Shown: piece by piece, positions 8,753-17,263 of the stretch | How the letters are laid out: each line of letters starts with the position of its first letter | Position numbering within the stretch: the stretch's first letter is position 1 | From: Hyphomicrobiales bacterium | GTDB lineage: Bacteria; Pseudomonadota; Alphaproteobacteria; Rhizobiales; NORP267 | DNA length: 64,000 nt | Assembly: GCA_021775875.1 (NCBI GenBank) | Contig: JAJFHA010000009.1 | Location: 62,001 to 126,000, forward strand | Direction: 5' to 3' | The notes under the pieces: model-generated | Databases searched by the model: none | Told to the model about the DNA's origin: nothing | The model's input: only the letters and a program-made list of their open reading frames with translations | Translations under genes and position numbers: made by a program

Positions 8753-9628
8753 ATGAACCAACCACCATCTTATACGCCGCCAAAAGTCTGGAAATGGGAA
8801 ATGGAAAGTGGCGGCACTTTCGCCAATATCAATCGCCCGATCGCTGGCCCTACGAGTGAAAAAGAATTGCCTGTGGGCAAGCACCCGCTACAATTATATT
8901 CGCTGGCCACGCCAAATGGCGTGAAAGTCACGATCATGCTGGAAGAATTGCTGGCGCTCGGCAAAACAGGCGCTGAATATGATGCCTGGCTGATCCAGAT
9001 CAGAGACGGCGAACAATTTGGCAGCGGCTTTGTCGATGCCAACCCGAATTCCAAAATCCCGGCGCTGATGGATCACTCAACCACGCCGCCGACACGGGTT
9101 TTTGAATCTGGCGCGATCCTGATGTATCTCGCGGATAAATTTGAAGCGCTGATTCCAACCGACCCGGCCAAACGGGCGGAATGTCTGTCATGGCTTTTCT
9201 GGCAGATGGGCAGTACGCCATATCTTGGCGGCGGGTTTGGGCATTTCTATGCCTATGCGCCGTTCAAAATTGAGTATGCCATCGACCGTTTCACCATGGA
9301 AATAAAACGCCAACTGGATGTACTCGACCGCCATCTGGCAGAAAGTCAATATATGTGCGGCGATGAATATACCATTGCCGATGTCGCAATCTGGCCCTGG
9401 TATGGTGCGCTGGTCGCGAACAAGGTTTACGAGGCGGCTGAATTTCTGGATGCCGGGACCTATACCCACTTACATCGCTGGACCGGAGAAATTGCATCCC
9501 GTGAGGCCGTCATTCGCGGGCGGATGGTAAACCGGGTTTCAGGTCCGCTTGAAGAGCAGCTTCATGAACGCCATGATGCCAGTGATTTCTATACCAATAC
9601 ACAGGACAAGGTTGAAGCTGCCAGTTAG
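8753..9628 (+). CDS. yghU: Glutathione S-transferase family disulfide-bond oxidoreductase, YghU type
   Basis: A 291-residue member of the YghU/YfcG nu-class glutathione transferases, which use glutathione to reduce disulfides and organic peroxides. The long N-terminal extension with VWKWEMESGGTFANINRP, the hallmark LPVGKHPLQLYSLATPNG and the C-terminal LHERHDASDF closely match the known YghU layout. The usual thiol-site region PNGVKVTIMLEELLALG is intact. GGAG is 8 bases before ATG 8753. The gene lies between the quinone reductase and the aromatic hydroxylase, which fits a protective role against quinones or peroxides. A strong hairpin follows it at 9665-9713. Confidence 0.92.
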   Translation: MNQPPSYTPPKVWKWEMESGGTFANINRPIAGPTSEKELPVGKHPLQLYSLATPNGVKVTIMLEELLALGKTGAEYDAWLIQIRDGEQFGSGFVDANPNSKIPALMDHSTTPPTRVFESGAILMYLADKFEALIPTDPAKRAECLSWLFWQMGSTPYLGGGFGHFYAYAPFKIEYAIDRFTMEIKRQLDVLDRHLAESQYMCGDEYTIADVAIWPWYGALVANKVYEAAEFLDAGTYTHLHRWTGEIASREAVIRGRMVNRVSGPLEEQLHERHDASDFYTNTQDKVEAAS

Positions 9629-9664
9629 TCACCTGGCCAGGTTATTCGACCCTCAAGAATGTAA

Positions 9665-9713
9665 CTGACAGATTGCAAATGATTTTGATATAAAATTTTT
9701 TGTGATCTGTCAG
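9665..9713. promoter_or_regulatory. Long inverted repeat / RNA hairpin between yghU and the hydroxylase gene
   Basis: The arms CTGACAGATTGCAAA (9665-9679) and TTTGTGATCTGTCAG (9699-9713) pair over 15 positions, 13 Watson-Crick and two G-U as RNA, around a 19-base AT-rich loop. It lies 37 bases after the yghU stop and 81 bases before the hydroxylase start. No U-tract follows on the plus strand. It may be a processing or termination hairpin, or paired operator half-sites for the hydroxylase promoter. Confidence 0.5.
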
Positions 9714-9794
9714 ACCGGTTCTTGTTCAAAAATGTTCATTTAATTATATGTATGCATAGTAAAATTGTGTCTCTGAATTTGTGAGGGTTGGCAC

Positions 9795-10973
9795 ATGGTT
9801 CGCAATCTGGACTGTATTATTGTCGGCGGCGGACTGGGGGGTCTTACCGCGGCTCTGGCGCTCGGCAAGGCCGGTTACAAGGTCACTCTGCTGGAGCAGT
9901 CCGAGAAAATTGAACCGATCGGATACGGCATACAGATCGGGCCGAACATATTCCCGATCTTCAAGGAATTTGGAATAGACCAGGAAATATTGCAAAAGGC
10001 CCACCTGCCCAGCGCCCTTCAATTGGTGGACGCCAATACGGCAGAAATGATCGGGAATATTCCTCTCGGCGACCGGTTCCGTGCGCGCTTCAAATATCCC
10101 TATATCTGCATCCATCGCGCTGATTTTCACATGATCCTGCTGGATGCCTGCGCCAGGTCAAACAATATTGAATTGCGGAAAGGCGTGACAGTTACCGGGT
10201 ATGGACAGGTCGGCGACCGGGCCATCGCCAGAACCGAATATCACGGCGATATTGAAGGTGACATTGTCATCGGTGCGGACGGCATCAATTCCCGGTTACG
10301 GGAGCAAATGCACCCGCAAAGCAAATTGCAGCCGGTTGGCTATGTAGCGCACCGCACGATCATTCCCTTCGACCAGGTGCCGGATATCATTCGTCAGGAC
10401 CCGGTAATCATGTGGGCGGGTGACGGTTATCACGTTATCTATTATCCAATGCCGAACAATATCGGCATGAATTTTGTTCTCGTCATGGGCGGTGAAAGTG
10501 AAGAGCCTGCAACAGGTCATGAGGCCCGGCGCGCTCAAATCTTGAAGCGTTGCACCAACGGGCACCCGGAAATGCTGGCGGTGCTTAAATTGATGGATTT
10601 TACCAGCCGCTGGAAACTGGCGGATCGCAAACCCCTGAAAGGCTGGTCGGACGGCCGCACGGTATTGCTTGGTGACGCTGTTCACGCCACGTTTCAATCC
10701 CTCGCTCAGGGTGCCTGCATGGCCATTGAAGATGCTGTCGTGCTCGCCGATTGCCTTGGCAATTCGGGTGAAGATGTCTCCGCCGCATTTATGACATATG
10801 AAAAATTACGCCGGGCCCGTACCGCCCGGGTGCAACTGGAATCCCGCGATTTGTGGACAGTCTATCACGTCGGTGGCGCGGATGTTGAATCCCGCAACAC
10901 GCAATTTCTCAATCGTACCCCGGACGACTTCTACGATTGCATGGACTGGATCTGGACTGAGGTCGAGTGGTAG
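9795..10973 (+). CDS. FAD-dependent aromatic-ring hydroxylase, 3-hydroxybenzoate 6-hydroxylase-like
   Basis: A 392-residue class A flavoprotein monooxygenase. All three FAD/NAD(P)H motifs are present: GGGLGGL near residue 10, the DG motif in DIVIGADGINSRL and the GD motif in TVLLGDAVHATFQSLAQG. Motifs such as GYGIQIGPNIFPIF and the C-terminal YDCMDWIWTEVEW block resemble 3-hydroxybenzoate 6-hydroxylase and salicylate hydroxylase more than UbiH. It would insert one oxygen into a hydroxylated aromatic acid using NAD(P)H. No gentisate or catechol dioxygenase is in the window, so the next step is unknown. It converges with the aryl-CoA ligase gene over a 58-bp gap. GAGGG lies 9 bases before the ATG. 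Confidence 0.85.
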   Translation: MVRNLDCIIVGGGLGGLTAALALGKAGYKVTLLEQSEKIEPIGYGIQIGPNIFPIFKEFGIDQEILQKAHLPSALQLVDANTAEMIGNIPLGDRFRARFKYPYICIHRADFHMILLDACARSNNIELRKGVTVTGYGQVGDRAIARTEYHGDIEGDIVIGADGINSRLREQMHPQSKLQPVGYVAHRTIIPFDQVPDIIRQDPVIMWAGDGYHVIYYPMPNNIGMNFVLVMGGESEEPATGHEARRAQILKRCTNGHPEMLAVLKLMDFTSRWKLADRKPLKGWSDGRTVLLGDAVHATFQSLAQGACMAIEDAVVLADCLGNSGEDVSAAFMTYEKLRRARTARVQLESRDLWTVYHVGGADVESRNTQFLNRTPDDFYDCMDWIWTEVEW

Positions 10974-11031
10974 GCTGCGCGAGCAGTATCTACCAAGGTG
11001 CAAAGCTGAAAAACTCGCCAACGCCCGGTCT

Positions 11032-12444
11032 CTACCGCCTGAGATCCTTGACGCGGTTGGCTTTGAACTCTGTCTTTGGAAGAGTTCCCAGCGGCAAAAC
11101 ATCGACGCCAACACGGACTTCGCAACGGGTGCGGATTTCTGATGCTACCTTTTCGGCTGTTGCCGCGTCTGTATGTTCAACGCGGATATTCATGAGATCA
11201 AGGCCTGCTTCGTCTGTGGAGATCACCACTTCATATTCGTCGCCAACGCCATCTACCGCCCGTACCGCTTCTTCGATCTGGGTCGGGTACATTTTAATCC
11301 CACGCAGATTGATCAGGTCATCGGCCCGGCCGGAAAACGCGCCGACGGCACGAACGTGGGTGCGGCCACAAGAACAAGCGTCCTGATTGAATATTGTATA
11401 ATCGCCCACTAGGAAACGTAGTTGCGGAGAGCTTTCAGAATTCAGGTTTGTGCAAACCGTCAGGCCCCGCTCGCCAATCCCGACCGGCTGCATATTGTCC
11501 GGGTCAACAAGTTCCCATACCTGGATATCTTCCATCAGATGGGTTGTGACCAAGGCCGGGTCTTCATCTGACGATTTGCATGAATAACCGCCGCAATGGG
11601 GGGAGGCTTCGGTGCAGCCGTAAAACTCAACCAGCCTGGCGTCCCACAATTCTTCAATCCGTTTCCGCGTATTGGGAATGCCGCTGGCAGGCTCGCCGCC
11701 AACAAGGATGAGGCGGATCGAACTGGCTGCTGGGTCAATTCCTTTTTCCTGCATGACCCGACCAAGATGAAGCGCATAGGACGGGGTGCAGGTCAGGACC
11801 GTTGGCTTGAAGCGATCAATGATACCGGCACGCGCCTGGCTGTCCATGCCACCGCCGGGGATCATGGCAATGTTCATGCGTTGCAATGCGTATTGTACGC
11901 CCCAGGCAAAAACATGGGGTCCGTAGCCCGAACAGATAAACATGGAATCTGTTGGGCGCATCCCCATCGAATGAAGTGCGCGAGCATTGGCCCATGACCA
12001 ATATTCCCGGTCGATCTGTGAATAGCGAAATACCCGCGGCACCCCGGTGGAGCCGGAGGATGAAAACATCATCCAGCCGCGCTTGCGCCAAAGCTCTTCG
12101 TCCATAGTGCTATAGGTGCCGTAGGGCGGATTGGCGGTGGCGTCTTCCATCATTTCTGATTTGTCAACGACCGGCCATTTCACTAAATCTTCCACAGACG
12201 CAATGTCGGTAGGTGTCAATCCCAGGCGATCAAAACGGCGCTTATAGAATCCACTGTTTTCGTAAAGGAACGGTGATACAGCGGCTATTTTTTCGTTCTG
12301 AATATCAAGCAATTTGTCCCGGGAAATATTTTCCAGTTGCGGTGACCACATTTCCCCGGACCCGGGAGCATCGGAATCAAGCCTGAATTTCTCAAGCGTC
12401 GCCAGCCATTTTGTCCGGGTTGTTTCTTGTCTGCTGTTACTCAC
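11032..12444 (-). CDS. PaaK-like aryl-CoA ligase (phenylacetate-CoA ligase family)
   Basis: A 470-residue adenylate-forming ligase of the PaaK family, which activates an aryl acid with ATP and CoA. The P-loop is SSSGSTGVPRVF, the A5 motif is EFYGCTEASPHCGGY, and LRGIKMYPTQIEEAV matches the family hinge (NLRGVNVFPSQIEE in PaaK). The C-terminal Lys is in PKTEFKANRVKDL. The protein is longer at the N-terminus than PaaK and has CSCGRTH, the cysteine pair typical of this family. GTG 12444 follows AGGAGGAATT directly and is preferred over ATG 12462, which has no SD. The substrate is probably a hydroxylated or substituted benzoate or phenylacetate, judged from the hydroxylase next to it. Confidence 0.88.
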   Translation of the reverse strand: MSNSRQETTRTKWLATLEKFRLDSDAPGSGEMWSPQLENISRDKLLDIQNEKIAAVSPFLYENSGFYKRRFDRLGLTPTDIASVEDLVKWPVVDKSEMMEDATANPPYGTYSTMDEELWRKRGWMMFSSSGSTGVPRVFRYSQIDREYWSWANARALHSMGMRPTDSMFICSGYGPHVFAWGVQYALQRMNIAMIPGGGMDSQARAGIIDRFKPTVLTCTPSYALHLGRVMQEKGIDPAASSIRLILVGGEPASGIPNTRKRIEELWDARLVEFYGCTEASPHCGGYSCKSSDEDPALVTTHLMEDIQVWELVDPDNMQPVGIGERGLTVCTNLNSESSPQLRFLVGDYTIFNQDACSCGRTHVRAVGAFSGRADDLINLRGIKMYPTQIEEAVRAVDGVGDEYEVVISTDEAGLDLMNIRVEHTDAATAEKVASEIRTRCEVRVGVDVLPLGTLPKTEFKANRVKDLRR

Positions 12445-12753
12445 AATTCCTCCTGACGGCATCCGTTCAATTGCTCATTATTTCCTGCCCTAAATTTCAC
12501 CGCACGTTCAAAGAATAGTCAAATTGCCAGGCGCAGAATCTTTCTGGTCGTGCGATTGCTTTCATTCATAACAAATAGAAATTATGCTCACCAATACTGA
12601 CTGGTAATCAATTTTTTTCGGCTAACAATCATTAGCATAAACAGGCAATAATATTAAATCAATAGAACGTTCAATAGAATATAACAGTTCGAATGGTGCG
12701 CCTGAATCAGTTTTTATAGATACGGATAATAGCCAAAACGATCAGACGCTTGG
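12445..12753. promoter_or_regulatory. AT-rich regulatory region between the TetR gene and the ligase gene
   Basis: This 309-bp stretch has no credible gene. It contains a tandem pair TCAATAGAA at 12659-12667 and 12671-12679, with the 8-bp palindrome GAACGTTC at 12665-12672 across the junction. On the minus strand, TTGATT and TATGCT hexamers 17 bases apart (near 12650 and 12630) form a plausible promoter for the ligase. The repeated sites could bind the TetR regulator encoded just upstream. This is positional inference. Confidence 0.35.
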
Positions 12754-13353
12754 TTAATCATTGACGAGCCCGGAAGTCAGGATATTTGAAAAAGCCTCAA
12801 CCACATCTTCAATTGTAAATCGCAGTGATTTTCTGAGCCACGGAGTCGCAGAATTGCACAAGCCTATGAGGGACAAGGTTGCGAGGCGGGCATCAAGATC
12901 TGCACGCAACTCACCGCTGGCGATGCCGGCGGCGAATATTTCTTCAACAACAGCTTCATATTGTTGAGACAGGGCGCCGACCCGTTTGCGCTTTTCATCC
13001 GCGAGATGTTGGCGTTCGCCGTAGAAAACGATGACATAGTCCTGGTGATCTTTCATCGGCAACAGGTGATTGGCGACAGCGGCCCGGAGTTTCTCTGATG
13101 CGCTCATATCTGTGGCCAGAATTTCACGGGCACCGACAACAAATCCCTCAACGCCTTGTGAGCAGACCTCTTCCAAGGCTTCTTCCTTTGAAGCAACATA
13201 ATGGTAAAGGCTGCCCTGCTGTATTCCCAGCACAGCGGCGATATCCTTGGTGCTGGCACCGTGATACCCCTTTTCCGCGAAAACCTTGGCAGCGGCATTG
13301 ATAATTTCCCGCCGACGCTGCTGGTACCGCCGCTCTTTCCCCGTAGCTTCCAC
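12754..13353 (-). CDS. TetR/AcrR family transcriptional regulator
   Basis: A 199-residue repressor-type protein. The N-terminal helix-turn-helix is clear: REIINAAAKVFAEKGYHGAS followed by TKDIAAVLGIQQGSLYHYVA and SKEEAL. The C-terminal helical ligand domain is of the KstR2/FadR-like kind that often binds acyl-CoAs, although this cannot be proved by eye. Of two in-frame GTG codons, 13353 is chosen because AGAGG is 6 bases upstream, whereas the GTG at 13359 abuts it. It is the only regulator in the 1-13 kb catabolic cluster and lies upstream of the ligase on the same strand, so it is the best candidate to control the cluster, perhaps with a CoA thioester as inducer. Confidence 0.88.
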   Translation of the reverse strand: MEATGKERRYQQRRREIINAAAKVFAEKGYHGASTKDIAAVLGIQQGSLYHYVASKEEALEEVCSQGVEGFVVGAREILATDMSASEKLRAAVANHLLPMKDHQDYVIVFYGERQHLADEKRKRVGALSQQYEAVVEEIFAAGIASGELRADLDARLATLSLIGLCNSATPWLRKSLRFTIEDVVEAFSNILTSGLVND

Positions 13354-13359
13354 GTTCAC

Positions 13360-13896
13360 CCTCTAATCTGATCTCTGTTTTGTCATCTGATACCACAAGA
13401 GAAACAAAGACCAAACGGATGGCTGGTGACCTGCTTCCCTTAAAGTCTGTGTTTATGAATTTGCCCTGTACGGTTTTGGCCATTCTATGGCCGATTAGCT
13501 TATTCCCTTGATGTCATCCGCCCAGGCTTGAATGTGGACAATTCTGTTTATATTTGTCGCGCCATGCCGCGATCAGATGGCGGACATAACAACGACGGTA
13601 TTGGTGGATGCTATCGCGATTTTTTGAGTGAGTAGGGAAATAAAAATATACTATTTTCAAATATATTACTTTGTTTTATCTGGGATAATTTGACCCTTTA
13701 CATGAGTCTATATTGAGTGTAATATAATAACAATCAGGCGTGAGCAATGTGGGCGAAATATTCTCGCAAGCGTGCCTGATGAAATGGCCAGTATTGTCCA
13801 ATTGGATGATTTTCAAGCATTTACTCACTGGCTTTTTTTGCAGCGAGAAAAAACTAGTCCGGGTATGACCAAACACCTTGGACGAGGAGCTGTTTC
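13360..13896. other. AT-rich gene-free stretch upstream of the RTX protease
   Basis: About 540 bases with no convincing gene. The part from 13630 to 13740 is markedly AT-rich with runs such as AAATAAAAATATACTATTTTC and TAATATAATAAC, typical of promoter or silenced accessory DNA. Short ORFs in it lack SD sites. I see no repeat or insertion-sequence end. Confidence 0.4.
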
Positions 13897-14067
13897 ATGT
13901 TGGTCTGCAATCAAATTATGCGCCCGGCATTTACCTCCACAGCAGCTCTATTTGATGACGAAGAAGATATTGGCGACAGTTTTGTTGATGCTGCCGTCAG
14001 AATTATATCCACAGTCATAATAGTTAGAGCCGCAAATGAGCCATACAAGATGGACGACTGTTACTGA
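13897..14067 (+). CDS. Short ORF overlapping the start of the RTX protease
   Basis: A 56-residue ORF with an excellent SD (GAGGAG, 7 bases before the ATG at 13897). The product is acidic in its middle (LFDDEEDIGDSF) and ends with a short hydrophobic stretch (AAVRIISTVIIV) before EPYKMDDCY. It overlaps the first 32 bases of the protease in another frame, so its translation would carry ribosomes to the protease start, which has only a weak SD. I do not recognise it. It could be a translational-coupling leader, a small partner of the protease, or the remnant of an older N-terminal region separated by a frameshift. No family evidence supports a function. Confidence 0.4.
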   Translation: MLVCNQIMRPAFTSTAALFDDEEDIGDSFVDAAVRIISTVIIVRAANEPYKMDDCY

Positions 14068-16813
14068 TTTTGACGGCTCGAGTGCGACTAGGGTCGTAAC
14101 CTGGAGCCTCGTGTCAAATGGTGCTCTTATGAATGGCCAGTTTGGGTCGTCGGATGCTACGGTAACACCTCTTTCCTTCTTCATGTTTCCCGGTTTCGAG
14201 CAAATCCTGAGGCAGGCGTTTGCTGCCTGGGAGGCAGTTGCCGACATTGCCTTTGTTCAGGTTTCTGATGGTAGTGACAACTTGGCCATGGGTGTCGGGA
14301 TGGGTGGCGACATACGTATTGGTGGTGGTGTCATACCCGGGTTTCTTGCGGTTGCGAACCTTCCGGATGATTCTAGCAGTGCGCCAGCCGGCGACATATT
14401 ATTCGATAGAACTGAAAGTTGGGATGCTGGCAAACTTCTAGCAGTCGCGATGCATGAGATCGGTCACTCAATCGGGCTTGCTCATATCAATGTAGCTGGC
14501 GCGGTTATGAATTCTATCGTTGATTTCGGATTGTCGGCGCTTTCAGCAATCGATATTGTCGCGGCAGTTGCACTTTATGGCGACTACGATCCAGCGTCTC
14601 AAAAAATCTATCGCGTTCCGATTGGAGCATCGCTGGGGGATATTAATGACATCACCATTCTTGAGCCTAAAGATGGATTTGAATATTTGCTCAACAATAA
14701 TGTGTTCGGCACTATCCGCGGAAGTGCGGCAGATGAGATTTTCCGTATTAAAGACGGATCTATTGGGAGCTTTTCGGGTGTCTTTCATGGAGGCGGCGGC
14801 GACGACATTTTTTTTGTTTTTAAGGGACCTGGAGCTGCAGCTGGTTGGGCCCCAAGTGAAGTATTCGAGAATGTAAATGAGGGGCATGATATCATAGTTT
14901 TGCAGGGTATTTTTGATCTTGCAGGTACAGAATGGTCATATTCACTCCCCGATAATATCGAAGACCTGCGTATAAATTTTAATATGGGAGTGTCAGTTAA
15001 CACACTAACTGAAGTCAATGGTAACGATCTTGATAACGTTATTGAATCTCTGGTTTTAACAAGCAATGACAATTTTCATGGCGGTTTGGGCAACGATATA
15101 CTTTTTGGCAATGGTGGATTCGATGCGTTGTTCGGTGGCCCTGGCGATGACCTTATTATTGGAGGAACAGGTGCCAGTACGCTCGATGGCGGAACCAATT
15201 CGATTGTTGGCGATACAGTAAGTTATGAAAATTCTGCATCGGGTGTTACGGTAACGATCAATGGTGCCTCTTCGGGTGGCGATGCCGCTGGTGACACCCT
15301 TTCCAATATAGAGAACCTTTTAGGTTCCAACCACAATGATACGCTATCAGGCGATGGCAACGCCAATAGTTTCAAGGCGGGTCTCGGCAACGATGCGCTG
15401 CGCGGCGGCGGTGGCAACGACACGCTCAATGGTGGCGGTGGCACTGACACCGCTGATTTCTCCGATGCCCTCGGCGCGATGACACTGAACCTCAGCGCGC
15501 CGACGGTGACCGGGCTTGGCCTTGGCACCGATACTCTCATTTCCATCGAAAACGGGATCGCGGGGCCTGGTAACGACATTATCTTTGGGACGGCTGGTGA
15601 CAATGTGCTGAATGGCGGCGCCGGCTCCGACCAGATATCGGGGCTTGGTGGCAACGACACCGTGAACGGGGAGGCTGGCAACGACACCCTGTTTGGTGGC
15701 GCTGATATGGACATCATGTTCGGCGGCAATGATGTGGACTTCCTGAACGGCCAGGGCGGCAATGACGAATTGCATGGCGGCGCCAATGGCGACCAGCTGT
15801 TTGGCGATGCCGGCAACGACATGCTGTTTGGCGATGCCCAGAATGACCGGCTGTTTGGCGGTTTTGGCGACGACACCCTGAATGGCGGTGCCGATGCTGA
15901 CTTCATGTTTGGCGATGCCGATAATGACATGCTGAACGGCGATGGCGGCAATGATGTGCTGTTGGGGGGTGGTGGCAATGATACGGTCAATGGTGGCATC
16001 GACAACGACCTCCTGTTCGGTAACGAGGATAACGATATCCTGAATGGCGGCGCTGGCACCGACCAATTGTTCGGCGGCATGGGCAACGACACGGTCCATG
16101 GCGACGACAATGCCGATCTCATGAACGGCCAGGATGGCATCGATCAGCTATTCGGCGACAATGGCAACGACACCATATTTGGTGGTGCCGGTAACGACAT
16201 CATGAATGGCGGCATCGGGATCGATCTGATGAACGGCCAGAATGACGACGACCTGATCAACGGTGACGCCGGCAACGACGCGCTGTTCGGCGATATAGGC
16301 AACGATACCCTGAATGGCGGCGCTGATGATGACGATCTAAAGGGCTCGACCGGCAACGATTTATTGAACGGAGATGCCGGCATCGACCGGCTGTTCGGTG
16401 AAGGCGAGAACGACATCCTCAACGGCGGCTCGGAAAATGACCAGCTCTTCGGCGGCAGCGGCACAGATACCCTGAACGGCGATGGTGGCGCCGATGATCT
16501 GTTCGGCCAATTCGGCAACGATACCCTGAATGGTGGCGCTGGCGATGATGATCTTGCAGGCGGCACCAACAACGACATCTTCAAGTTCGACGCCAACTGG
16601 AACCACGACACCATCCTCGACTGGAACAACGGCATCAACCTGATCGACCTCTCCAGCCTCAACACCAATATAGGGGCCCTGACAATCGAAGACTTCAACG
16701 CCGGTGCCGACACCCGCATCTTCATCACCGCAGATGGCTCAGCCACCAACACAATCGTCCTCAGCAATGTGGATCACAACACAATTGCCGGTGTCGATTT
16801 CGCCTTTGTTTGA
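14036..16813 (+). CDS. RTX metalloprotease (M10/matrixin-serralysin-like) with long calcium-binding repeat region
   Basis: A 925-residue secreted-type protein. Residues 140-150 read HEIGHSIGLAH, the metzincin zinc site (H140, E141, H144, H150), followed by AVMNS as the likely Met-turn. There is no signal peptide or propeptide; the protein starts at the catalytic domain. From about residue 345 to 850 there are more than twenty glycine-aspartate nonapeptides of the GGxGND type, which bind calcium after export and form a beta-roll. The C-terminal FKFDANWNHDTILDW... region with a final DFAFV resembles type I secretion signals. No exporter genes adjoin it, but HlyD- and TolC-like genes lie at 61.4-64 kb. 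The first third is visibly more AT-rich than the repeat part. Confidence 0.88.
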   Translation: MSHTRWTTVTDFDGSSATRVVTWSLVSNGALMNGQFGSSDATVTPLSFFMFPGFEQILRQAFAAWEAVADIAFVQVSDGSDNLAMGVGMGGDIRIGGGVIPGFLAVANLPDDSSSAPAGDILFDRTESWDAGKLLAVAMHEIGHSIGLAHINVAGAVMNSIVDFGLSALSAIDIVAAVALYGDYDPASQKIYRVPIGASLGDINDITILEPKDGFEYLLNNNVFGTIRGSAADEIFRIKDGSIGSFSGVFHGGGGDDIFFVFKGPGAAAGWAPSEVFENVNEGHDIIVLQGIFDLAGTEWSYSLPDNIEDLRINFNMGVSVNTLTEVNGNDLDNVIESLVLTSNDNFHGGLGNDILFGNGGFDALFGGPGDDLIIGGTGASTLDGGTNSIVGDTVSYENSASGVTVTINGASSGGDAAGDTLSNIENLLGSNHNDTLSGDGNANSFKAGLGNDALRGGGGNDTLNGGGGTDTADFSDALGAMTLNLSAPTVTGLGLGTDTLISIENGIAGPGNDIIFGTAGDNVLNGGAGSDQISGLGGNDTVNGEAGNDTLFGGADMDIMFGGNDVDFLNGQGGNDELHGGANGDQLFGDAGNDMLFGDAQNDRLFGGFGDDTLNGGADADFMFGDADNDMLNGDGGNDVLLGGGGNDTVNGGIDNDLLFGNEDNDILNGGAGTDQLFGGMGNDTVHGDDNADLMNGQDGIDQLFGDNGNDTIFGGAGNDIMNGGIGIDLMNGQNDDDLINGDAGNDALFGDIGNDTLNGGADDDDLKGSTGNDLLNGDAGIDRLFGEGENDILNGGSENDQLFGGSGTDTLNGDGGADDLFGQFGNDTLNGGAGDDDLAGGTNNDIFKFDANWNHDTILDWNNGINLIDLSSLNTNIGALTIEDFNAGADTRIFITADGSATNTIVLSNVDHNTIAGVDFAFV
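15070..16590 (+). repeat. RTX (GGxGxD) coding repeats
   Basis: In-frame tandem units of 27 bases encode variants of GGAGNDTLF. They occur in three blocks near 15070-15190, 15340-15450 and 15590-16580. Near-identical DNA phrases (for example ACCCTGAATGGCGG) recur inside the last block, so slippage or unequal crossing over is possible. The long open frames on the opposite strand here are a side effect of this biased composition. Confidence 0.85.
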
Positions 16814-17263
16814 GGAGAGGGATTGCGGGGCCTTGATGGCTTCGGCCTAGGTGGGACATTCGGTAATCTCGGGTACCAGTGAACCAAAACGAACATTGAA
16901 CGCTTTAATATCTGATCTCTCTTTTGAATATTCGGCTGATCGCAAAACAAAGGTTTTTCAGAGCCGGTCGTTATCCCGTCTTCGGTTCATTTCCCCTGTT
17001 AACCAGAGAAATACAGGGATTATTCGCGAATTTTGGGGAAATTGAGTCCGGTTTGACAACAAAATTCGTGCATTTACAAAATCTTGTCTGCCTAATTCTC
17101 CATTCGAGCTAACAGGAAAATTTTACTGTAGAACAGGGAATTCGAAAAAGGCGTTTTCTCGGCCATTTTTGCGCAGCATAATGATCATGGATCCGGCAAC
17201 AGGATTATGCGCCAAAATAGGATTGGTTGCTTTTCTTATAAATGTATCATGCCTTTACCAATA
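16814..17263. other. Gene-free region with repeated CAGGGAAA-type motifs
   Basis: About 450 bases with no credible gene. Variants of a short motif recur in both orientations: TTCCCCTGTT at 16991, ATACAGGGAT at 17011, TTTTGGGGAA at 17031, AACAGGAAAA at 17111 and GAACAGGGAA at 17131. Small ORFs here translate these repeats and have no SD. It may be a decayed short interspersed element downstream of the protease. Confidence 0.4.

Noticed and set aside
13772-14020. 82-residue plus-strand ORF upstream of the protease
   Set aside because: It has no SD and competes with the SD-bearing ORF at 13897 in another frame; composition is not protein-like.
15223-16767. Long minus-strand ORFs (up to 305 residues) rich in Pro, Ser and Ala or Ile and Val
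   Set aside because: They are shadows of the repetitive RTX coding sequence, low in complexity and without SD.
16817-16850. GGCC-containing inverted repeat just after the protease as a terminator
   Set aside because: The arms are only four bases and no U-tract follows, so termination cannot be supported.
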